Assembly (NCBI GenBank): GCA_037355855.1
Contig: CM074758.1
Location: forward strand, 2,453,001 to 2,517,000
Reading direction: 5' to 3'
DNA from: Pseudo-nitzschia pungens
Lineage: Eukaryota > Bacillariophyta > Bacillariophyceae > Bacillariales > Bacillariaceae
Length of the DNA stretch: 64,000 nucleotides
Shown piece after piece: positions 52,398 through 62,471 of this stretch; the first letter of the stretch is position 1, and each line of letters begins with the position of its first letter. A program made the translations under genes and the position numbers. The notes under the pieces are model-generated. The model ran no database searches and was not told the DNA's origin. It saw nothing but the letters and a program-made list of their open reading frames with translations.

Positions 52398-54024
52398 TCA
52401 TCGTACAGTTTTCGTGGGATCGAGACACCTTCCGACGGAGTCTTCCGTCTGTTTGCGTACCGGCGAGTCGATGGCAATCGAGTACCTTCTTCTTCCAATA
52501 TCCTCTGGAACAAAAAGTTCGCAATGCTCTAGATATCCATCGCCACCCGAAGTCACAACAGGATCAATCAAAATTATGAACTCCCCGTGATTCGTCGGTG
52601 CATTGCTAAATTCCGGGTCGGTGTTTTTGTCGTGGGCTTCGAAGGAAAACTGTGATCCCGTGAGTCCAGCCGCCATTAATTCCACCATCATGGCTATCGC
52701 CGAACCCTTATGGCCACCAAAAGGCAACTACATTGTTGAAGAATTAAATACAAGTGTCCACCGGATCGTTGAGTTCAAAGCTTTCGGATGCTCCCAAACC
52801 TGGTTTAACGCTGAAACAATTCAAGCAGTAATGCATTACGTTGAAGAAAAACCTACCTGAGCCCCCTCCTAAGTACCATATGGTTTGGAGTTTCAAAAAC
52901 AATTCGTAGTGAAAGATGAGATAGAGTTGAACAACAAAATGAGAAACGAGGAACCACATCATCGCGAGTAGTGGAAATGAGAACGAACCGAAAACCATCA
53001 GTGACATCAAAATGAAACCTACCAGTGCGGCTTCCGGACAGGTCGTTGGTTGACCATCGCGATCGATTGCAACGCCCTCCGGTAAAGTGTGACCATCCCG
53101 TTGGCACAACTGGATCTCGCCCCGTGCCATTGCGGCTGACGCCTGATCCCAGACCAAAGGACCGCGTATTTCGTCGTCGGACGAAGTTTGGTTAGCCCTC
53201 GGAAAGCCAAATGCCATCGGGTTGGTCCCGTACAGCTTGCGTTTGCCACCGGGTTGGTGGGCAACAAAGCTGCGAGAATTCACAAAAGCAAAAGCGACGA
53301 GTCCTTCGTTCGCCAACGCTTCAACTTCCCACCACAGTGCAGCAAAATGGACAGAGTTGTGGATTGACAAGCACGAAATGCCGTTCTCTCGGGCTTTTCG
53401 TATGGCGAGGTCACGGCCGGCAAGAATAGCCGGCGGCGCATATCCACCACCTGCATCGACTCTTACAACACCTGGAGCAGCATCGTGAACTTTTGGTATT
53501 ATCGATCCATCTACCCTACCAGATAGTAATGCCTGGCAATATCCTGGTACACGGAAGAGGCCGTGGGAATGACAGCCATCTCGCTCTGCAGAAGTAACCA
53601 CATCCGTGATGGCAGCAGTCGCAACTGGATTCAAGCCCGAAGTTGAGAGCGCGTCACGACAAATATTCTTGACCTCCGAAAGTGATAGATTCTGACTTTC
53701 AACATCCATGCTTGTTGCCGTTCTCGTCTTCGAAGAAAAATTCTTCGTCTTGCGACGAATAATTCCGTTTGATGCTATCGATGTTGCTGACACGCAAAAC
53801 AAATGCTGCTGGTCCTCTACTGCTTTTACCAGGTGATGAAGATTTGACCGACGCACCAAGTTAGATATTTTCCCCATCGATTTGGTTGATACGATTGGAA
53901 TCATCGTTTGGGTTGATGTATGACACCCTTGAATCACTTGCAAATTGCGATGGATACGAAGTAATCTTATTACTGTAGTAGTTTCTCGATCCACATGCTT
54001 CAACTCTCTTTGTGTCTCAAGCAA
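52398..54024 (-). CDS. Ldh_2-family malate/L-lactate dehydrogenase with a 12-nt microexon
   Basis: Exons 54024-53023, a 12-nt microexon 52868-52857 and 52727-52398 give 447 residues. The joints read PEAAL / EGAQ / LPFGGHKGSAIAMMVELM, which restores the continuous family motif; skipping the microexon keeps frame but deletes four conserved residues. The domain begins near MDVESQNLSLSEVK and shows RDGCHSHGLFRVPGYCQALL, NSVHFAALWW (family active-site His region), KLYGTNPMAFGFPR and PLVWDQASAAMARG. Ldh_2 enzymes are NAD(P)-dependent oxidoreductases of malate, sulfolactate, ureidoglycolate and related 2-hydroxy acids; which one is not decided here. About 105 residues precede the domain and include a Lys/Arg/Ser-rich stretch that may be organellar targeting. 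Confidence 0.88.
52857..52868 (-). other. 12-nt microexon (Glu-Gly-Ala-Gln)
   Basis: On the minus strand an acceptor CTTAG is followed by twelve bases and then a donor GTAGGT. Flanking introns are 154 and 129 bp. The four codons supply exactly the residues expected between PEAAL and LPFGGHKG in Ldh_2 proteins. Phase 0 on both sides. Confidence 0.8.
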
Positions 54025-55046
54025 GGGATCATAAGTAAGTTACAAAACAATAATACTGTAATAATTCGAAGTAAATTGTAATCTTACGTAGTACTTCATA
54101 TTGACGGCGACTAAAAATTGATTGTTGAAGGTGTTCTTCACGGTTCAGTCCCTTTCTAATAGATCATACGTGCGCTTTGAACAGAATATTATTCGTAGTG
54201 GTGGTCGCGGAGAACCATCGTTGTATTGTTCTTTTCACATACGATACGATTACTTCGCGGATACGAGTTCTGGTGTTCGTAATACGATTACAATTACTTT
54301 TGCGAACGGTACTACCGTAACCTTACTCGTACTCGTAGTATTATTATTTCGTCGAAGAAGCGGTAAGTTACCGTAAGTATCGTGTACGAGTACGAACTAC
54401 AAAGTTCCTATCAGCTGTCCCCCGGTTCTACATCCTCAACTACTAATTTCTACGGAAACCGGGGGACAGCTGATAGGAATTCCATAGTATGAACGTAGTT
54501 TGGTCTGAACGAGGATAGAAAGCTGTATTTACTATTTACGGAATATTCATGTCGTTGTCACTTACGATAAGATTTTACGATACAAAGTACATTTGCACTT
54601 TTCAGGATTCAAAGTGAATTTAACCGTTATATAACGTTTTTTATCTACTATTGCCAATTTAACGTGTTGAAGGGGTTCCATAATTATTAAAATAGTCCCA
54701 CAACACTATTGATCCGTAACTCAATTGATACAATTAATCTACCTTCAGTTTACGCCGAATGAACGTCGAGCATTATACCGTTAGAAAAAATCTCGATAAG
54801 GACCGAGGGCAATAATTTGTTTTGTTTCTTTCGTTTCATTTGTAACGATATAGTTAAGTACCAATGTGACCGTTTAGGAAATCTGGAATTCCAGTCAACC
54901 AACGACCACATTTTTTTTCGTCACTCGAGAATCGATTTTTCGCAGCACGTTTCTTCTTTCCAGCAGATACAGAAGTCGCCGAAAAGTTGTATTTCAAAGG
55001 AAGTTGCCAATGCTTGAATTCATTTAATCGATAGAATTCTACAACC
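54025..55046. promoter_or_regulatory. Divergent spacer, Ldh_2 and glycosyltransferase genes
   Basis: Contains hairpin copy 2 and GTAACCTTAC at 54317. AT-rich from 54530 to 54800. No gene seen. Confidence 0.5.
54396..54487. repeat. Dispersed hairpin repeat, copy 2
   Basis: Arms at 54405-54427 and 54457-54479 are perfect 23-nt inverted repeats (starting TTCCTATCAGCTGTCC) around the same 29-nt loop as copy 1. Located in the Ldh_2/glycosyltransferase divergent spacer. Confidence 0.9.
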
Positions 55047-56333
55047 ATGAGGTTTTCAAGCACTGTCATCACTCAAGCGCTCCTTCTCATCGGAGCTTTG
55101 TCGCAAACTCTTGTTGCTGCTAGGGAATTCCGTGAAGATGTTCATGTTTTAATGTACGAAACGGATGGGATGTTGGAGGGCCAATCCAATTCCCCCCTTC
55201 ATTTCAGTAAGGAACGAAGTCGACTGGCGAATCTAAGAACAACGGTCTATGGAAATAATCTCGAATACCGAGGATTCGGAGACAAATATCAAACCCTACG
55301 ACCGATTCTGGAGGTGATGGACCACGAAACCATTGTCATTTTGGCGGATGCCCGCGATGTCGCTCTTAACATACCTCAAGACAAAGATTTGGCCGTTGCA
55401 GCAGTTGATCATTTTGTTGAAAACTTTAAGCGGATGACCAAAGAATCCAACACCGCTGTTGTTCTATCTGCTGAAGCGCAATGTTGCGTTGCGGCCATGT
55501 CTCATGCTCATCCTGGAGAATACTTTGATCCTGTCACTGGAGAGCGCAAGAAACGAGCGTGTTCATCTGGAGTTGGTGAATGCAAGTGGTCTGAGAATGA
55601 AAATATTTATTCCTGGGTAACTTTTATGCATCAACTTGCATTCGATAAGACTGGTCTCGAAGCTAGTGGAGATGTATACTTGAATGCGGGTCTGATGGCC
55701 GGATACCCAAAAGATTTGATCAAGCTCTTGGACATCATGGATATTGAACCTTACGAGGATGATCAAGCTGTTCTAACTGGTCTCATGTATAGATATCCTG
55801 AAATGATCATTCTTGACTATGACCAAGAAATGTTTGGAAACAATCAATGGACTCGAGGGCCGTCCGACGGGTGCGTATTTGAAGGTCAAGGCTCTGCATC
55901 TCCTTTGATTCACCAAGAGACTCGCACACAGCCTCTGTTGATTCATTCGCCAGGAAAGTTTTACGCTTGTTTGGATCTTATCATAGAAGCCCTGGGTGGT
56001 GAAAGTCAAAAGCGTTATCAGCCTATGACAAGGAGATTGATGACAGGTAAATTATCCCTTGCGGCACAACTCGGTTTTGGTGGTGCTGGGGCAGCTTCAT
56101 CGGTGCGAGGCGGTGGTTATCAAGTCGAAGACGTACCCGAAGAAGAAGAGCCCGAAAACTATGGCTATGGAGTTATCAATTATGGCAACTACGGTAACTA
56201 CGGTAATTACGGCGTTGCAAACTATGGCCAGTACGGACAATACGGGCAGTACGGGCAGTACGGACAATACGGACAATACGGACAATACGGTCGGCTCCGT
56301 CGCCGCAGAACTACTCCTGCCAACGAAGTTTAA
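55047..56333 (+). CDS. Secreted PLOD-type glycosyltransferase with GQY-repeat tail
   Basis: Single exon, 428 residues. A signal peptide (TVITQALLLIGALSQTLVAA) leads into a fold like the GT domain of lysyl hydroxylase/procollagen glucosyltransferases: VHVLMYETDG, YRGFGDKYQTLRPILEVM, ETIVILADARDVALN (DxxD-like metal region), VVLSAEAQCCVAAMSH, YLNAGLMAGYPKDLIKLLD, EDDQAVLTGLMYRYPEM and the C-terminal PLLIHSPGKFYACLDLI. Family knowledge suggests UDP-sugar transfer in the secretory pathway, for example to collagen-like or cell-wall proteins. After residue 350 comes a Gly-rich linker, then YGNYGNYGNYG and seven GQY units, ending in a basic RLRRRRTT. A tail of this type on an enzyme is unusual and might aid assembly on silica or wall polymers; that is speculation. 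Confidence 0.82.
   Translation: MRFSSTVITQALLLIGALSQTLVAAREFREDVHVLMYETDGMLEGQSNSPLHFSKERSRLANLRTTVYGNNLEYRGFGDKYQTLRPILEVMDHETIVILADARDVALNIPQDKDLAVAAVDHFVENFKRMTKESNTAVVLSAEAQCCVAAMSHAHPGEYFDPVTGERKKRACSSGVGECKWSENENIYSWVTFMHQLAFDKTGLEASGDVYLNAGLMAGYPKDLIKLLDIMDIEPYEDDQAVLTGLMYRYPEMIILDYDQEMFGNNQWTRGPSDGCVFEGQGSASPLIHQETRTQPLLIHSPGKFYACLDLIIEALGGESQKRYQPMTRRLMTGKLSLAAQLGFGGAGAASSVRGGGYQVEDVPEEEEPENYGYGVINYGNYGNYGNYGVANYGQYGQYGQYGQYGQYGQYGQYGRLRRRRTTPANEV
56176..56292 (+). repeat. 9-bp coding tandem repeats of the GQY tail
   Basis: Nine-base units (TACGGNCAR, TACGGNAAY types) repeat about a dozen times and encode NYG then GQY triplets. Third-position variation shows selection or age rather than very recent expansion. 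Confidence 0.9.
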
Positions 56334-58426
56334 ACGTTCGCAAACCACAACTCAACACCATCGAACTCGATGTGAGATGACACGATTCCATCCATTTTGG
56401 GCAGATTCAACTGGATTTCATCCGTGACATGAAACAACGACCGAGTCAAACTAGACTTGTTAGACTGGGTGTGCCGTTGATCGGAAGCCACTTCTATCAT
56501 CATATCGAAATGTAATGTACTAGTTATTATTTTAGAGACCCCTGCTTCTCTAAACAAATGAATGGCGAAACTCAAGGTATTTTGCTGCAGCGGGTGTCTT
56601 GGAGTCGATCTCTTGTTTCTCCAATGAGGATTTATTGAAGGGAAGCACCATGCATACTGTTGTCAACAGACACTGGGTCCACTGGATCTCTGCAACTACT
56701 AGTTCTTTGCCGCGTTCTGATGTCAACCAGTGATTGACATTGTATTGGTACTAGTAGTAGTACTTGTAGGATTCTTAGTAGAAGAGAACGAGTTCCTCTA
56801 TTTTGAAAACTAATTTGCAGCAGGCTCCTGCACCAGGTATCTTCTTGTTTAATAGTTTCTTTGTGCACATTGGAGGTCATACGGATCTACGTTTGAGTTG
56901 CAATGGACTAACTATTAAGGGTGCATTAGTGATCTTTTGCTATGACTCCCAGCACTGTGCAAATCATGCAAAATAGTAGACTACTACTAGCTGTATATTC
57001 AACTAAATGCCTTCGATATTTGCTCGTCAGCAGCAAAGAGAGAGAGAGAGCAGCAACAGCAGCAGCAAAAACAATAGCAACAACACATGGGTTGCTGCCA
57101 TGCAGTGAGTCTACAGGAGATACTGTTGAGATGTTATTGCATGAGGATACACCAGTAGTGGTAATATTATAGCTACTAGTACTACTACTACTACTACATG
57201 AAAGTACTCGTCCCCTGCAGGTACAAAAGGATCGGTCGGATCGGTGGGCATGATAGTACTACTAGTATTAAGTACTACTACTACTAGGTGCTGGTGTCTT
57301 ATTCCGTAAGGGGTTAGTAGTAGTAGTAGTAAAGACGAAAGAAGAAGAAGTGAGCTACTACTAAGCTGAGCTGAGCCAAGCACTCAAGCAAAGGAACAAG
57401 CAGCGCTGAAACAGATAATACTAACAGCACTACATTGCACTGCTACGAAAGCACGTGTGGTGCAGCGTTCTCACCACCACCAGCAAGCCTGGTGATGTAC
57501 TACGGTATGCTACTAGATTATGGATACCCACACAGCTCAGCGCTACTACTAGTAACTGCAGGGCCGGGTATCAGGTTCTAGTAGATAATTGTACGTATGA
57601 ACCCTATCTCACGGTATTGTCTATGATGCTGTAGCCTATCATGCTTAAGCCTGTACAAGTAATATATAGCATGCTAGCGATTACGTGCTGGTGGCTGGAT
57701 GCTGTAAAGTGTGCTGTCTGCTGTACAATGTGCTGTTCAAAGGGCTAGGGCATATGGCCCTGGGATAGATCCATATACTGGAAATTGGCACCCCCCATAC
57801 CATCATCATCCTGTCCTGCAAGAATATCCAACATCATCATGGTGCTTTGGAGGATGCCAAGTATCATGCTGTTCTTGGTGGGTTCCTGTGTAGGGATCTG
57901 TACCAGAGCTACTACTACTACTCGTACAGCTTAGCAAGATACTATAACAGGCTGCTATGGGGATGCTTTCAGCTAGGGTGCTATGTCCCAATGTAGGATT
58001 TGTTCCAGTTCTTTAATAATTACCTAGCTGTAGCAACCCAAGCACCAGTTAGAGCTACCGTAGCATGGTGCTACAGGGTTAAGAATCCTACTCATTATGA
58101 CCAATATGCTAGGAGGATACAGTAATTAACCTTAATTAGCCTTATCATGCTACTACGGCGGAGTACATTTCGGTCGATGGTCAGACTTTACAGTGCCAAC
58201 TAATTTTGAGAGATTGAATTCAACGGTGAGAATGGGAAAGAGAGCGGAGAAAGAAGGCATCACAAAAACTGATCGATGAGAGAAGAAATCCCAAATCAAC
58301 ATACGGTACAACGGTGACCGGTGCATTGTAAGACGACGCGAACAAATTATCCAGTTGCAAACATATTGTTCCATAACAAGGCTGTTGATAAGACGATATG
58401 CATCACCGAAGACGACAACGAGAAAG
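56334..58426. other. Microsatellite-rich spacer
   Basis: Many CTA/TAG triplet runs (for example 57170-57200, 57265-57295, 57318-57335, 57910-57925), CTAGTAG palindromes and a GA run near 57038. No coding pattern. Composition differs from the GTAACCTTAC-rich spacers, hinting at a separate repeat history. Confidence 0.6.
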
Positions 58427-60218
58427 ATGGCGGCAATGATCTTCATAGTGTTTGCTCTAGTGCTGGCAAAGCACGGATGGACTGAATCGTTTCGAGGGCA
58501 TCATGATGCGTCGTTCGTTTCGAGAATGAAATGCTATCATCGGTGTGCAATATCGAAAAAATCAACGTTGCTTTTCTCGCAATCGCACCATCACAACTAC
58601 CATCAACAGAAGTTTCCAATTCCAGCCATGCCGTCGGATAATTTTCGAAAGATGGCGCAGTCTCAACTCGAGTTACTTGCCAGTTCCCTTACCACAACCG
58701 ACAACCCTTCAGTTAGCAAGGTCCAATCGATGATTTTGTACCTCCCGCAAGAAAATTCTTACTCAGGGCAACTAGAATTTACCCCTGCTATTCTGCTATC
58801 CGGATCCCAGCACCGAGCGTGTCTTTATCGCCTCGGACGCGGAATCAGGACAAGCTCCGACATTACCGAAATCTCTCTCGAAGTTGCCGGGCTTTTCGTC
58901 GGCCCCAGACTTACTACCCGGATATCCCATGCTTGCTGGCGGCACAGATCCTGGAGTAGGTAGTGTTGAAGAAGTCTTGTGTGATATTCGGTTCAAGACA
59001 TCGGCTCTTTCGATTCCTCTTTTATCTGGTGTGGAGACAGTGGGAGTTCTATTGGTGTCTCCTACGGTACCATTCGGCAACAACAATGGCAACATCACCG
59101 TCCATTTGTGGACAAAACGAGACAAAGAACAAGTTTCGTTGGCCGCACAGAGTTTGTCCATGGCTTTGAGAATGGACAACGAACGCAACATACTTCGGGA
59201 ACAAAATGATATTTTTCGGGAGAACCTTTCCAATAGTCTGCACCAAATGAAGAATCCTATACAAGCCCTCAGAACGTATGGCAAGATTCTCCAGCGACAG
59301 ATTGCCGAAACTTCAACGGATGTTGGGGGAACATCTCAGCTATTGGAATTAGCGGAGCGACTCATGGTCCAGAGTGATCGGGTAGTTGATATGCTGGGTC
59401 CAATGGATTCATTGGTGGAAAATTTGGATCCACCAAATTCTCTTGTGATGCTCCCCCCTGCAATGACTAACAACACCAGTACAGAGCAATCAATGGTACT
59501 TTGGACTCAGCGTTCGCAGAGCAATAGCGTGATAGTTCCACAGACTGACCAGCAAGTCATAGTCGACAAAAACGATACTCAAACCCTGGATCTGAAGGAG
59601 GCCGCCTATGAAAATAGCGAACAATCCGAAACCCGTGGTTTAAAAACAACGCTTATCGGGGATTTTGAACCGGAGATGGTGTTTATCACTGATGTTCTTG
59701 AACCCGTATTCGACACATTCGAAGCAATTGCATCCGAAGAAGGCATCTCGTTCGAAATTGTGATTGAAGACATAGATGATCTACCTGGTGTATTTGTTGC
59801 TCCCAAAAGTTTTCAAGAAGCTGCTAGTAACGTTCTCGACAATGCTTTCAAGTATGTTGTTTTACCCAAACCATATTCTCCTTTCACCAGGAATCCTAGT
59901 CCTCAAGTTCGGGTTCGAATATATCCCAATGATCACAGTGAAAGGCCAGGCTTAACAGTTCTTGTGGAAGACAACGGGCCGGGGATAACCACAGACGACC
60001 GAGATCTTATTTTTCAGCGTGGATTTCGCAGTAATAGAACATCATCGGAGATCGGAGGTAGGGGTATTGGCCTGGGATTGGCAAAAGCTTTTATGGAACG
60101 AATGGGCGGATGTCTGAGTATAGCAACTGACGAAGAAACGTCTCAATTCTCAGATAGACTCGATGGAGCGACGATGAAGTTAGAGGTTAGCCGAAAGCCA
60201 TACATAATATCGCAATAA
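58427..60218 (+). CDS. CSK: Chloroplast sensor kinase-like histidine kinase, frame interrupted
   Basis: Two frames are offset by +1 near 58806 (a CCC run): upstream from 58427 with a hydrophobic start (MAAMIFIVFALVLAKHGW) and a GAF-like beginning, downstream to 60218. Joined length is about 595 residues. The GAF-type domain (FTPAILLSG... IRFKTSALSIPLLSGVETVGV) is followed by the dimerisation helix with the phospho-acceptor box SLHQMKNPIQALRTYGKILQ, where His sits as in SHELRTP, and an ATPase domain with N-box ASNVLDNAFKYV, G1 VEDNGPGI, F-box region and G2 GGRGIGLGLAKAFMERMGG. The NP.QALRT.GK box is the CSK type. CSK senses plastoquinone redox state and regulates plastid photosystem genes. A 90-residue acidic insertion precedes the ATPase domain. 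No receiver domain is attached. Confidence 0.8.
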
Positions 60219-60542
60219 AAGCTACTCAGTACACACTACACACATATACACAGGAGTTCGTATTCGTTACACCAAACAAGTGCTGTTGGATGGCCAAAAT
60301 TCGGAATCAGATTTTTTTGAGTGAGTGCAATTAGAGAATGCTCACTCTGTATGACCTCTCACAAGAGAGAGTAAAGGTAGTGAGCACCAGGATACTTCGA
60401 CGATAATTGTTCATCATAATCAGAAGCGGTCCTTAACATTCATGATCGATCTCCAAAATCACAACATGGAACAGGGTAATTGGAGTGATCAGTCAAATTC
60501 GATTCGATGCTCGAGATAAAAATTTGCGTATCAGCCACGTTC

Positions 60543-61328
60543 CTAGGGATACGATTGCGTGGCGTTCAGAAGCGCGCTGGCGACGACCTCTGTAGGATCG
60601 ATGAAAGTTATCGATAAATCTTTGTTCATTTTGTCAATATCAATGAGTGGGAGTTCAGTGCACGCGAGGACACAAACATTGACGTTGTGTGAAACCACAT
60701 CTCTTAACAGATGTTCGTATTCAACAAATGTATCGGAGCCCGGGGTCAGTTCACCCTCTTCTTTGATTCGCCAAACTGCACGCTGCAAAATTGATGCGGA
60801 AGATGATGGTAGCTTGAAGAAATGCTCAACCCCGACCTCTTCTACGAGTCGTCGATACGATGAGTTTCCGTCGAGATCCATAGTCACTGGCCCGCCAAAT
60901 ATACAGATTTTGGTACCCCCATTGCGATTGAGCTGGTGCTTGCATGCTTCAACCGTTGACGATATCATCGACACAAACATGGAAGGATCCCGGCCCAAAC
61001 CCAGAAGGGTTTCACGAATCTGCGGTTCAAAAACGTGCAGAGTGTTGCACGCGATGGTGAAAACATCAACCAGTGGAACAATCTTCCGTATCGCTTCGAC
61101 AAGCGCGGTCAAAGACTGTTTGTAAGTACCCTTCTCATTCGTGGGGTCCATATCGATCGCTGTGCGAGGCCCTCCGAGGCCCCTCACATTCATCAACAGT
61201 ATGTCGGGAGCATCGCGATCGGATTTGTATGCTTTTCCCAATTTCTTTCGATGTAGTTTGATGACCTTAAGAAAAAGGTCCGCGCCAGCTTCTGGTCCCG
61301 ATCCGCCTATGATTCCGATCACTTTCAT
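60543..61328 (-). CDS. Aspartate/glutamate racemase family protein
   Basis: Single exon, 261 residues, starting MKVIGIIGGSGPEAGADLFL. The two catalytic cysteines of the family are visible in VFTIACNTLHVF and VCVLACTELPLID. Other blocks are DILLMNVRGLGGPRTAID, KICIFGGPVTMDLD and FIDPTEVVASALL. The length matches bacterial Asp/Glu/hydantoin racemases, which interconvert amino-acid enantiomers without a cofactor. The intron-less structure, compact size and absence of targeting sequence suggest a cytosolic enzyme possibly gained from bacteria, but codon use is not obviously different from the neighbours. Convergent with the sensor kinase, 324 bp apart. Confidence 0.88.
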   Translation of the reverse strand: MKVIGIIGGSGPEAGADLFLKVIKLHRKKLGKAYKSDRDAPDILLMNVRGLGGPRTAIDMDPTNEKGTYKQSLTALVEAIRKIVPLVDVFTIACNTLHVFEPQIRETLLGLGRDPSMFVSMISSTVEACKHQLNRNGGTKICIFGGPVTMDLDGNSSYRRLVEEVGVEHFFKLPSSSASILQRAVWRIKEEGELTPGSDTFVEYEHLLRDVVSHNVNVCVLACTELPLIDIDKMNKDLSITFIDPTEVVASALLNATQSYP

Positions 61329-62471
61329 ACCGCTGCCACCGACTCCAAATTTCCTGTTCGTTTGTTGATTTGTCCATTTTTTTGTTGAATTTTTTCTAAA
61401 AAATGATGGAGAGATGATCCGTCATTGCTCATCCAATACAGCACCTCCACCCCATATCACCCCTGGCCTCTACAAGGCAATTACATACTCGTAAATTACT
61501 AACTACGTAGTACGATGTACTTCGTACGAAGTAAGTTACTTCGCACTATCTTCGAGTAACTTTAGGACACGGAAGGTTACTGTTACTACGTGCACGTACG
61601 ACGTACGTACTCTGATGGTATGAATTACGTTGTACTCCTACGTTGTAAGGTTACATTTTTTGGTAATTACTTGTACGAGTAAGGTAAGATATTCGTATTC
61701 TCACAAAATACAAAATACAGTAAGAGGTAATCTTAACTTAGTATCATCTTTCATCATTCCGTGACAAGTGACAACCGCCCTGGGATCCCAAACACGAACC
61801 CAACGGTTCGATCAAATAATATCAGTTACGTAGTATCTTACTTCGTATTACGGTATAAGATTACTATGCGTAAGGTTACCTATGACCCCTGGTGTAATCG
61901 GAATCTCAAGTTACGAGGAAAACAGGGAATTTTGTACCACGGAAATAGATGCGTTCATGACCACACCTGCTCTCAGCTCTCATTTCGGTGATGATTATGA
62001 TACGATCATGGCATCGATGATCATACCCAGGGGCATGTGGAATCAATCACTAATTTTTTTTCGATGTATCGAAGCACGCAGCGTGGCGACGATCGTGAAG
62101 AAAGAATTTTGATTGATCCTCAACATATTTCTAGCCCTCACACATCAAAACTTGCTTGCTTAGCTTGCTTATTATAAGGGAGTTACAAAGATGGGTCTCA
62201 AGTGAGTTCTGACAATCGTGGCAGCATCTTGCGTTGGAAAGTATTTGTTGAAATGGATATCCTTTTGCGGGAAGCTGGAAGCATGGGGCAGAGAAAATGA
62301 TGATAACATTTGCTCCGCCGCTTCGATATCGCACATACCAACACTTTTTTATCACTGCTATCATTATTATTTGGTCTCGCTCTCGAATACTCGTTGTTGG
62401 CACCAAATCAATTCATGAATAATAATAATCTATGGAACTGTCAATGACGCAACGAACTATTCTTTAGCGGA
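61329..62471. promoter_or_regulatory. Divergent spacer, racemase and spermidine synthase
   Basis: 61490-61880 is built of TACGTAC, ACTTCGTA and GTAAGGTTAC words (exact at 61645 and 61870). No gene seen. Confidence 0.5.
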
